Shown here in pieces: positions 1-4,861 of a stretch of DNA of 5,316 nt. This DNA is from Akkermansia sp. GTDB lineage: Bacteria; Verrucomicrobiota; Verrucomicrobiia; Verrucomicrobiales; Akkermansiaceae. The stretch spans positions 1 through 5,316 of the forward strand of contig JAIFNK010000178.1 of the NCBI GenBank assembly GCA_020047775.1, written 5' to 3'. The notes under the pieces are model-generated. The model was not told the DNA's origin. It saw only the letters and a list, made by a program, of their open reading frames with translations, and made no database searches. How positions within the stretch are numbered: the first letter of the stretch is position 1; every line of letters starts with the position of its first letter. A program made the position numbers and the translations under genes.

Positions 1-528
1 TTCTCGTCCGGTTCTTCGATCCGCTTCGGCACCACCAGCGGCGGGCTTCTTCCCGCCCAACTCGCCGTCATCTCCGTGAACGGCACCGGTGTCGGCACCT
101 ACACCCTGAACGGCAGTGGTTTCCTCGTCAGTCCCGGCGGCAACACCTACAACGACTGGCTTGGCCTCAACGGCCCTGCCACCGGTTTCACCACCGACTC
201 CGACAACGACGGCCTCCCTAACGGCGTGGAAAATGTGCTGGGCAGCAACCCGAACACCTTCAACACCGGCCTCACCGAAGTTTCCGCCACCGCCAGCTCC
301 GTGGTCTTCAATCACACGCTCAATCCCACCGTCGCCAGCGACGTGAGTTACAGCTACGAATGGTCCACCGACATGGTCGAGTGGAAGACCACCGGCCAAA
401 CCAACAGCGGTGGCACCACCGCCACCCTCGCGGCATCCGCCCCGGTCAGCGGAGTCGTCACCGTCACCGTCATGATCACCGGCGGCCCCGCCGCCAAGCT
501 CTTCGGTCGCCTGGTGGCCGTGCAATAA
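1..528 (+). CDS. C-terminal part of a large secreted/surface beta-strand-repeat protein (5' end outside window)
   Basis: The frame is open from the first base to TAA at 526-528, giving 175 residues of a longer protein. An ATG at position 76 is internal, because the reading frame and its compositional style run through it. Visible parts: an N-terminal beta-rich stretch (residues 8-45) with the pattern FGTTSGGL..QLAVISVNG, a calcium-binding TDSDNDGLPNGVE motif at about residues 65-77 resembling thrombospondin type 3 or dockerin-like loops, then a terminal Thr/Ser/Val-rich beta domain with YEWSTDMVEW and a closing KLFGRL. From family knowledge, this order (beta-strand repeats, DxDxDG loop, WSTD domain) ends many giant Verrucomicrobial 'autotransporter-associated beta strand repeat' proteins. 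An extracellular or outer-surface location is inferred. No membrane anchor or LPXTG/PEP-CTERM tail is visible at the C-terminus. The REP-like repeat begins 14 nt after the stop. Confidence 0.8.
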   Translation, partial: FSSGSSIRFGTTSGGLLPAQLAVISVNGTGVGTYTLNGSGFLVSPGGNTYNDWLGLNGPATGFTTDSDNDGLPNGVENVLGSNPNTFNTGLTEVSATASSVVFNHTLNPTVASDVSYSYEWSTDMVEWKTTGQTNSGGTTATLAASAPVSGVVTVTVMITGGPAAKLFGRLVAVQ

Positions 529-542
529 CCCGCTCCACCTAA

Positions 543-677
543 AGGTAGCGCTGCCTCGACGCAGGCAGCAGCGAATGAGGGGTGAAAGGTTGGGATCAAA
601 AGAAGACGCAACGGCCTTCCTTTGAACGTTCCTTTCGCACCTCATTCGTGTGCGCTCTTATCAAGAGCGCGCTACCT
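543..677. repeat. Pair of inverted REP-like units (BIME-like dyad, 2 x 47 bp)
   Basis: Positions 543-589 and the reverse complement of 631-677 are both 47 bp long. They share the head AGGTAGC and the tail CGAATGAGGkGyGAAAGG. Between head and tail, each arm has its own hairpin with a different sequence but kept pairing: a 7-bp stem at 550-556/563-569 on the left, and an 8-bp stem at 652-659/663-670 with a 3-nt loop on the right. Similarity continues inward, with 596-605 pairing 9 of 10 with 616-625, so almost the whole 135 bp is one dyad centred near 610. A GTAG tetranucleotide at the foot of a hairpin, in inverted pairs, is the hallmark of REP/BIME elements mobilised by RAYT (TnpA-REP) transposases. 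Membership in that class is inferred, since no RAYT gene lies in the window. Sitting just past the stop of the upstream gene, the structure could also act as an RNA 3'-end barrier. Confidence 0.7.
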
Positions 678-719
678 GCCTCGGACATCTCTTCCGCGCT
701 CCATGCGCACCGCCCATCC

Positions 720-749
720 GGGCGGACAAGTGGGCGGACAAGTGGGCGG
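720..749. repeat. 12-bp tandem direct repeat (2.5 copies)
   Basis: The unit GGGCGGACAAGT occurs at 720-731 and again exactly at 732-743, followed by a partial third copy GGGCGG at 744-749. Its start overlaps a small hairpin (711-715 pairing with 720-724), and its end overlaps the left arm of the next dyad. The period is a multiple of three, but no convincing coding frame covers it. Slippage-type expansion is the simplest explanation. Confidence 0.7.
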
Positions 750-802
750 GCCGAGGCCGTCCAGCCCTACCGGTAGGGCGTGACTGCCGGGCGCGCCCAC
801 TT
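740..802. repeat. Second REP-like inverted pair, head to head around a 16-bp palindrome
   Basis: The perfect palindrome GCCCTACCGGTAGGGC lies at 764-779. Beyond it, the two flanks remain related: the reverse complement of 740-771 matches 772-802 at about 26 of 32 aligned positions by my count, with one gap, ending in a shared CGCCCACTT. Each arm starts with GGTAGGGC and can close a GGGCG/CGCCC-type stem (for example 776-780 with 794-798). As in the 543-677 pair, GGTAG marks the head of each unit, but here the heads meet in the centre instead of pointing outward, and the rest of the unit differs in sequence. This suggests a second, separate REP-like family. Function is not known. Confidence 0.55.
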
Positions 803-833
803 CACATCTTCCGCCGGAGGCTATTCTTCATCT

Positions 834-857
834 GCGGTTTAGCCTTCCTTAAACCGC
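834..857. other. Hairpin (8-bp perfect stem) just outside the IS left end
   Basis: GCGGTTTA at 834-841 pairs perfectly with TAAACCGC at 850-857 around an 8-nt loop, and the IS66 left inverted repeat starts 7 bp further on. No run of T follows on the plus strand, so a classical intrinsic terminator is not well supported. It may be a remnant palindrome of the same repeat-rich spacer or a preferred insertion neighbourhood. Confidence 0.45.
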
Positions 858-864
858 CTGTATT

Positions 865-878
865 GTAAGCGGTCAACA
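865..878. repeat. IS66 left terminal inverted repeat
   Basis: GTAAGCGGTCAACA matches the reverse complement of 3028-3041 perfectly over 14 bp, with weaker matching for about 7 bp more (roughly 18 of 21 overall). The adjacent outer base is T on both sides, so the match can be read as 15 bp. It defines the left edge of the element, 61 bp before the tnpA start. Confidence 0.9.
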
Positions 879-925
879 CAACCCCACTTCCCAGATTCCT
901 CCCGGGCGTCATAGAATGCGGGCTT

Positions 926-1037
926 ATGTCCACCATCACCGCCCCTGCCTCCGGTCCCATCGTCAAGTCCGACCGCTCCGGTCGCACCCGCTACACGGCC
1001 CAATACAAACAACAGGTTCCTCGACGCCTTCGAATCC
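926..1037 (+). pseudogene. tnpA: IS66 TnpA accessory protein, N-terminal remnant
   Basis: Translation from ATG 926 begins MSTITAPASGPIVKSDRSGR and continues RTRYTAQYKQQV, which has the look of the N-terminus of IS66 TnpA, a small helix-turn-helix accessory protein needed for transposition. After about residue 31 the sense is lost. The expected continuation LDAFES is found one frame over (bases 1020-1037), consistent with one extra T in the GGTTCC at 1015-1020. After LDAFES the sequence switches directly into the C-terminal part of TnpB, so the remaining two thirds of TnpA, including most of the DNA-binding domain, is absent. No strong Shine-Dalgarno precedes the ATG. Confidence 0.75.
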
Positions 1038-1241
1038 CGCAACCTCATCAAGATCCTCTACTTCGACTCGACCGGCTACTGGGTAGTCGCCAAAAGACTC
1101 GAGCGCGGACGTTTCAGCTGGCCGCAGGACATCGACGGTGACCGTCGCAAACTCATCCTCAAGCCCACCGCCCTCGCGATGCTCACCGACGGCATCGACC
1201 TGCGCGACGGCCTCCAACGCCCCTGGTATGAGATCCGGTGA
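1038..1241 (+). pseudogene. tnpB: IS66 TnpB (Orf2), C-terminal remnant
   Basis: Frame 3 from 1038 reads RNLIKILYFDSTGYWVVAKR followed by LERGRFSWP and ends YEIR with TGA at 1239-1241. IKILYxDxxGxWxxxKRLExGRFxWP is the signature of the IS66 Orf2 family (TnpB, about 115 aa), an accessory protein of unclear biochemical role that IS66 needs for transposition. Only about the last 67 residues survive. The N-terminal half, and with it the gene start, has been removed by the deletion that joins this piece to tnpA at about 1037/1038. The stop is followed without a break by the open frame leading into tnpC. Confidence 0.85.
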
Positions 1242-1430
1242 AATAGCGGGAAAAGTAACACATATCTCTTCGATAGGCATGGCGATTGCTATATCTATTA
1301 TATCAGAACTCCGGAACAACAGATCGAAAAACTCGCTGCCAAGGTCACCCACCTTGAAGCCGAGCTCGCCATCCAGAAAGGCATCGTCGCCGCCCTGCTC
1401 AAGCGCATTTACGGAGCCAAGAGCGAGAAG
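1242..1430 (+). other. 5' coding segment of tnpC without an in-frame ATG
   Basis: The frame of tnpC is open all the way back to the tnpB stop. From about 1308 it encodes TPEQQIEKLAAKVTHLEAEL and on to KRIYGAKSEKMSHDQL. This is the conserved IS66 TnpC N-terminal coiled coil followed by the RxxFGxxSE-like motif. No ATG, GTG or TTG exists in this frame before 1431. An ATG at 1279 lies in frame 1 and would reach the conserved part only after a one-base shift. The stretch 1242-1310 is strikingly AT-rich (about 36% GC by my count) against a GC-rich background. Either the original start was lost or shifted by an indel, or a non-standard start or frameshift is used. Confidence 0.6.
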
Positions 1431-2921
1431 ATGAGCCATGACCAGCTCCTCCTGGAGTTCCTCAAGGACGAGGCAAAAAAGCCCGACGCCGCCGCGGGGA
1501 CCGATGTTCCGGCGGCGGCTGAAATTCTCCCGCCCAAGACCCGCGCCCGCCGCGTGAGCAAGCTGAGCGCCTCCCTCAAAGGCCTGCCCACCGTCACCCG
1601 CGAGATCATCCATCCCGAGGTTCTCGCCGCCCCCGACGACTTCCGCCTGCTCGGGGAGGAAACGAGCGAGCGCCTCCACGTCACGCCCGCCGCCTTCACC
1701 CTGGAAATCATCAAGCGCCTCACCCACGTCCGCAAAAATGAAATCGACGCCATCCCGCTCACTGCGCCGCTAGAGCCCTGCCTCCTCCCCGGCAGCGTCC
1801 TGACACCCTCGCTCGCCGCGCATCTTCTCACCCAGAATTTTTGTTACCACAGCACCTTCTATCGGGAGCAATGGAAACTGCGCGCCGCCCACGGCATTGA
1901 TCTCACCCGCAACCTCATGTGCTCCTGGCACGACCACCTCGCCGACCGCCTGCTGCCACTCCATCAACTCCTCGCCACCCGCTTCCGTGAGTCAGGCTAC
2001 GTCAAAATCGACGAAACCCCCATCCGCTGCCTGGACCCCGGCAAAGGCAAGACCAGCCTCGGCCAGTTCTGGGTCTATCACCACCTCGAGCACGGCGTCC
2101 TGTTCGACTGGCACAAAAGCCGCGCCAACACCTGCCTCGACACCATCCTCATCGGCGATGAAGGGCGCCCCTCCTTTCAAGGCTATTTGCAAAGCGACGG
2201 CCTGCGCGTCTATCAGACCTTCATCGCCCGCCATCCCCATCTGAAAATCATCCCCGTCTCCTGCCTCGCCCACATCCGGCGTAAATTTTACGAAGCACGC
2301 GATGACCACCCGCGCGTCACCGCCTGGATCCTCCATCAGATCGGCTGCATTTACCGGATCGAAGCCGCCTTGCGCGACCAGCGAGCCGGGCCGCTCGAAC
2401 GGCAACGCACCCGCTGGCTACAAACCCGGCGGTATTACGACCGCATCGGCCGGCTCATCACCTACCTAAGCAAGCAGCGCCGCATCACGCCCAAAAGTCC
2501 GCTTGGCCAAGCCCTCAACTACGCCGCCAAGCAATGGCCACATCTTCAACCCTGCTTCCTCGACGGCCAGATCGAGTTTGATAACAATCTCACCGAAAAC
2601 GCCATCCGCCCCTGCTTCCTCGACGGCCAGATCGAGTTTGATAACAATCTCACCGAAAACGCCATCCGCCCCACCAAGCTCGGCCACAAGAACTGGATGT
2701 TCATCGGTGGCGAGCACACCGGCTGGCGCAGCGCCGTCATTTACACCTTCGTTGAGCAGCTCCGCCGCCACGGAGCGGACCCCTTCGCTTGGTTCGAGTG
2801 GGTCTTCGACCGGCTCATGCGCGATCCCGCCCCCGAGGATCTAGAAGTCCTGCTGCCATCCAACTGGCTAAAAGCCCGCACCGCCGCTGCCGATCAGATC
2901 ATCGAGATCGCCGCAGCATAG
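1431..2921 (+). CDS. tnpC: IS66 family DDE transposase TnpC, with internal duplication of the catalytic Glu segment
   Basis: TnpC catalyses strand cleavage and transfer for IS66 elements. From ATG 1431 the product is 496 aa, but homology begins upstream (see 1242-1430), so this start probably removes the coiled coil. Order: KSEKMSHDQL end of the N-terminal region; a segment at residues 60-101 occupying the zf-IS66 position but without the usual cysteines (HPEVLAAPDDF..LGEETSERL); then the DDE domain with D194 in KIDETPI, D256 in YLQSDGLRVY, the AHIRRKFYEA motif at 280-289, and the glutamate in DNNLTENAIRP. That last motif occurs twice, giving E389 and E409, because of an exact 20-residue in-frame duplication. 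The C-terminal helical domain (LLPSNW) is intact. With two Glu segments and damaged partners, activity is doubtful. The cysteine-less zinc-finger position also occurs in some IS66 subgroups. Confidence 0.85.
   Translation: MSHDQLLLEFLKDEAKKPDAAAGTDVPAAAEILPPKTRARRVSKLSASLKGLPTVTREIIHPEVLAAPDDFRLLGEETSERLHVTPAAFTLEIIKRLTHVRKNEIDAIPLTAPLEPCLLPGSVLTPSLAAHLLTQNFCYHSTFYREQWKLRAAHGIDLTRNLMCSWHDHLADRLLPLHQLLATRFRESGYVKIDETPIRCLDPGKGKTSLGQFWVYHHLEHGVLFDWHKSRANTCLDTILIGDEGRPSFQGYLQSDGLRVYQTFIARHPHLKIIPVSCLAHIRRKFYEARDDHPRVTAWILHQIGCIYRIEAALRDQRAGPLERQRTRWLQTRRYYDRIGRLITYLSKQRRITPKSPLGQALNYAAKQWPHLQPCFLDGQIEFDNNLTENAIRPCFLDGQIEFDNNLTENAIRPTKLGHKNWMFIGGEHTGWRSAVIYTFVEQLRRHGADPFAWFEWVFDRLMRDPAPEDLEVLLPSNWLKARTAAADQIIEIAAA
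2551..2670 (+). repeat. Exact 60-bp tandem duplication inside tnpC
   Basis: Positions 2551-2610 and 2611-2670 are identical. The match runs from 2550 to 2612 against 2610 to 2672, so the junctions share a CCC (2550-2552, 2610-2612, 2670-2672). The period is 20 codons, so the frame is kept. Each copy encodes CFLDGQIEFDNNLTENAIRP, including the third catalytic residue of the DDE triad. No mismatch between copies means the event is recent or an assembly artefact. Confidence 0.95.
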
Positions 2922-2939
2922 GAGCGAGAGATTTGGAAC

Positions 2940-2959
2940 CTCTGGCAAAAATGCCAGAG
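2940..2959. other. Subterminal hairpin, inner copy
   Basis: CTCTGGCA (2940-2947) pairs perfectly with TGCCAGAG (2952-2959) across an AAAA loop, 18 nt after the tnpC stop. It could serve as a weak 3'-end structure for tnpC mRNA, or as a subterminal feature of the IS right end. No T-run follows, so a rho-independent terminator is not well supported. Confidence 0.5.
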
Positions 2960-2965
2960 AGGCTC

Positions 2966-2979
2966 TGTTGACCGCTTAC
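2966..2979. repeat. IS66 right inverted repeat, inner duplicate
   Basis: TGTTGACCGCTTAC is identical to the outer right end and to the inverse of the left end over 14 bp. It arises from the 62-bp duplication. Use of this copy as the right end would define a 2115-bp element (865-2979). The octamer after it (2980-2987) does not match the left flank either. Confidence 0.85.
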
Positions 2980-3001
2980 ATAGGAGCGAGAGATTTGGAA
3001 C

Positions 3002-3021
3002 CTCTGGCAAAAATGCCAGAG
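3002..3021. other. Subterminal hairpin, outer copy
   Basis: This is an exact second copy of the 8-bp stem and AAAA loop at 2940-2959, carried along by the 62-bp duplication. It ends 6 bp before the outer right inverted repeat. Confidence 0.5.
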
Positions 3022-3027
3022 AGGCTC

Positions 3028-3041
3028 TGTTGACCGCTTAC
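3028..3041. repeat. IS66 right terminal inverted repeat, outer copy
   Basis: TGTTGACCGCTTAC is the exact inverse complement of the left end at 865-878. The following bases, ATTCAACC, do not repeat the left flank CCTGTATT, so no 8-bp target duplication is visible. Confidence 0.88.
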
Positions 3042-3161
3042 ATTCAACCTCAATATCCTGCGAACCAAACATCACATTCCTACGCTCCTCATGGTCCTTC
3101 CATCAACCTCACGCCGCACGGCCGGATAAATCCAGCGCTCCCTCGATTGCTCCGCAGCGGA

Positions 3162-4010
3162 TCAATCTCCGCGAACGTTGGCTTGGTGGGAGATCCCATC
3201 CGCCGATTGAAAAAACACGTCCCCTGCTCCGCGCTTGAGGTATCCCAGCGCGTGGCGGATGCCGTCGCCAGTCATCGGCGAAATACTGGTCAGCCCGCCG
3301 GCCACTTTGCCTTCCGAATCGACGAGTGGACCGGGAAGCACCACCGCGGCGGCATCGAAAACGAACCGGGTGAGCCGCCGGTTCACCTTGACGGCGGATT
3401 TGATCCGGGAAATCACCTCTTGCCCGATGTAGCAGCCCTTGTTGTAGGAGATGTCCGTCGCATCCAGCAGCGCTTCGGGCGGAAGCATGCCTTCGACGAG
3501 TTCGCTGCCCCACGCCGGAACTCCATTGCCGATTCGAAGCGCTTCCAGTTCATCGCCGGTCAGGACGGAGTGCTCCGGAAGCCCGATGTCCGAGGTGGAC
3601 GGAATCCACCAGTCGGTTCCGGGGACGCCATAACGATCCGACTCGCGGGCCATGACTCCTGGCGGAGGATCCGGAACCTGGCCGATGAAATGTGCGAGAA
3701 CATACTTTTCTGTTAGATCAACGACATCGACATCGTCGGCGATCAGATAGCGCGTCAACCGGGCTTCGAGAGCCTGCTGCGAACCGGTGGGGCCGGCGAC
3801 CCACAGGGAGCCGTCATCCGCTTCGGTGATCGTCACCCTGAACTGGAGTTTTCCCTTCGCATCGGTCACGCACGAGGGCAGGGAGATTTTTCCTCCCGCG
3901 ACCCGCCGGACATCCTGGGTCAACTGGCCGTTCAGGAAGCGGACCGTGTCCGCACCACGGAACTCCAACAACGCCGGAGTGACGGGGGCTACCATGCGGA
4001 GTTCGCTCAC
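3162..4010 (-). CDS. ygfZ: YgfZ/GcvT-like folate-binding protein
   Basis: The 282-aa product carries the YgfZ signature KGCYIGQE at residues 191-198 with its conserved Cys193, preceded by LRIGNGVP (158-165). The N-terminal FLNGQLTQDV (25-34) is the usual opening of the folate-binding GcvT-like fold. In E. coli, YgfZ is a cytosolic folate-dependent factor that supports assembly or repair of some Fe-S enzymes; the role here is inferred from that family. E. coli YgfZ is about 326 aa, so this is somewhat short but has all the recognisable blocks. The GTG start at 4010 overlaps the preceding gene's TGA by 4 bases (GTGA), pointing to translational coupling. ATG at codon 6 (3993-3995) is an alternative start. 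It is the last gene of the minus-strand cluster. The 118 bp after its stop hold no clear terminator, only a 5-bp inverted repeat at 3151-3161. Confidence 0.9.
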   Translation of the reverse strand: MSELRMVAPVTPALLEFRGADTVRFLNGQLTQDVRRVAGGKISLPSCVTDAKGKLQFRVTITEADDGSLWVAGPTGSQQALEARLTRYLIADDVDVVDLTEKYVLAHFIGQVPDPPPGVMARESDRYGVPGTDWWIPSTSDIGLPEHSVLTGDELEALRIGNGVPAWGSELVEGMLPPEALLDATDISYNKGCYIGQEVISRIKSAVKVNRRLTRFVFDAAAVVLPGPLVDSEGKVAGGLTSISPMTGDGIRHALGYLKRGAGDVFFQSADGISHQANVRGD

Positions 4011-4861
4011 GATGCGGAAAAATAGGGTTGCGCCACGGCGGAGTAGTCGAGATCTCCAAGCCCTTGCTCGCTTAGTTCGCCCATGCGTTTCGAAACCGCG
4101 GCGATGGCGGGCGTTTCCAGCCCGGCGGACTCCGCGAGGACGAGCATGTAGCGGCTGTCCTTGGCCATGTTATCCAGCGAGAAATGGGTTTCGAAATCTC
4201 CAACAGCCATCGTTGGAAGTTTCATGCCGGCCAGCACGGAGGACGAGGCGTTCAGGGAAACCGCCTCTATCAGGCTAGCTGCGGACACGCCGTGACGGTT
4301 CGCGATGGCGAGGGATTCCGCCAGCGCCTGCACCGTGCAGGCGGAAATCAGGTTGGTCACCAGCTTCGTCACGGTCGCGGTGCCGACGCCGCCGGTATGG
4401 AACTGGCTTTTGCTGGTCACACCGAGATACGGTTCCAGCTCATTTGCCAGCTCCACGTCACCACCGGTGTAGTAAACCAACTGCCCGTTCGCGGAGGCGA
4501 CCTTGCTGCCGGTGAAAGGTGTGTCCAGAAACCGGCAACCGCGGGCCAGCGCGATCTGCTCCAACCACAAGGTGGTTTCCAGATCCAGCGTCGCGTGGTT
4601 CAGCAGGATCTGGCCGGGCACGAGGAAACCATCGATCCGCCCGACAACCTCGCGAACCGCCGGAGCGTCCTTCAGATAGATCGAAATGACCGACGCACCC
4701 GCGACCGCCTCCTCGGGTGTCGGCGTTTCACCGGGCAATCCCTTCGGCGTGCGGTTCCAACAGGCTACCTGCCAGCCGGCGTCCGCCAACCGCAAGCCGG
4801 CGCGGGATCCGATGATGCCCAGCCCGAGCACGGCGGCGCGCTTCCCTGTTAGCGGGATCAT
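4007..4861 (-). CDS. NAD(P)-dependent oxidoreductase, beta-hydroxyacid dehydrogenase family
   Basis: The 284-aa product has the length and layout of the 3-hydroxyisobutyrate dehydrogenase / glyoxylate-succinic semialdehyde reductase family. It has an N-terminal Rossmann fold with GLGIIG at 13-18 and N36-R37 after the second strand, which hints at NADP preference. The substrate-side motif is DTPFTGSKVASANGQL (113-128). The helix GTATVTKLVTN (160-170) contains the catalytic Lys166 and Asn170, and the C-terminal helical domain has MAKDSRYML (232-240). The GSK form of the substrate loop resembles GLYR-type reductases more than classical HIBADH, but the substrate cannot be assigned. It probably reduces a small aldehyde or keto acid in the cytosol. 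The ATG start at 4861 overlaps the stop of the preceding gene by ATGA, and its own stop overlaps ygfZ. Confidence 0.88.
   Translation of the reverse strand: MIPLTGKRAAVLGLGIIGSRAGLRLADAGWQVACWNRTPKGLPGETPTPEEAVAGASVISIYLKDAPAVREVVGRIDGFLVPGQILLNHATLDLETTLWLEQIALARGCRFLDTPFTGSKVASANGQLVYYTGGDVELANELEPYLGVTSKSQFHTGGVGTATVTKLVTNLISACTVQALAESLAIANRHGVSAASLIEAVSLNASSSVLAGMKLPTMAVGDFETHFSLDNMAKDSRYMLVLAESAGLETPAIAAVSKRMGELSEQGLGDLDYSAVAQPYFSAS

Larger units (their letters stand above)
865..3041 (+). mobile_element. Degenerate IS66-family insertion sequence
   Basis: The element is bounded by GTAAGCGGTCAACA at 865-878 and its exact inverse complement at 3028-3041. It carries the IS66 gene set in the usual order on the plus strand: tnpA and tnpB (both reduced), then a near-complete tnpC. 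IS66 elements typically begin with GTAA, have these three genes, are about 2.5 kb, and make 8-bp target duplications. This copy is 2177 bp including two tandem duplications (60 and 62 bp), so a few hundred bases of tnpA/tnpB are missing. The flanking octamers (857-864 CCTGTATT, 3042-3049 ATTCAACC) do not match, so no target duplication remains. With no intact TnpA or TnpB, it is probably not autonomously mobile. Confidence 0.9.
2917..3043. repeat. 62-bp tandem duplication of the IS66 right end
   Basis: The unit 2917-2978 is repeated without mismatch at 2979-3040, and the first 3 bases recur at 3041-3043, so CAT appears at 2917, 2979 and 3041. Each copy holds the end of tnpC with its stop region (copy 1) or a duplicate of it, a hairpin, and a full right inverted repeat (2966-2979 and 3028-3041). 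The element therefore has two potential right ends. Only the inner copy touches the tnpC stop codon at 2919-2921. Confidence 0.95.

Noticed and set aside
652..670. Intrinsic terminator for the first gene
   Set aside because: The stem is strong (8 bp, 3-nt loop) but no T-run follows, and the hairpin is one arm of a larger inverted repeat, so the REP-like explanation fits better.
711..804. Possible CRISPR-like repeats in the GC-rich spacer
   Set aside because: The repeats are 12-bp tandem units without spacers and inverted arms. There is no regular repeat-spacer pattern and no cas gene.
912..917. TAGAAT as a -10 promoter box for tnpA
   Set aside because: No matching -35 hexamer is found about 17 bp upstream, and the spacing to the ATG at 926 would leave almost no leader. 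Too weak to annotate.
963..1727. 254-codon open frame on the minus strand across the IS
   Set aside because: It lies antisense to tnpB and tnpC, spans the tnpA/tnpB deletion junction, and its product shows no recognisable motif. It is explained by the GC-rich third positions of the genes on the other strand.
3030..3716. 228-codon plus-strand open frame beginning in the IS right end
   Set aside because: It is antisense to ygfZ, which has clear family motifs, and its start crosses the IS boundary. No homology signal is seen in its translation.
4184..4852. 222-codon plus-strand open frame
   Set aside because: It is fully antisense to the oxidoreductase gene, which carries Rossmann and catalytic motifs, and the translation is compositionally odd (Arg/Gly/Gln-rich).
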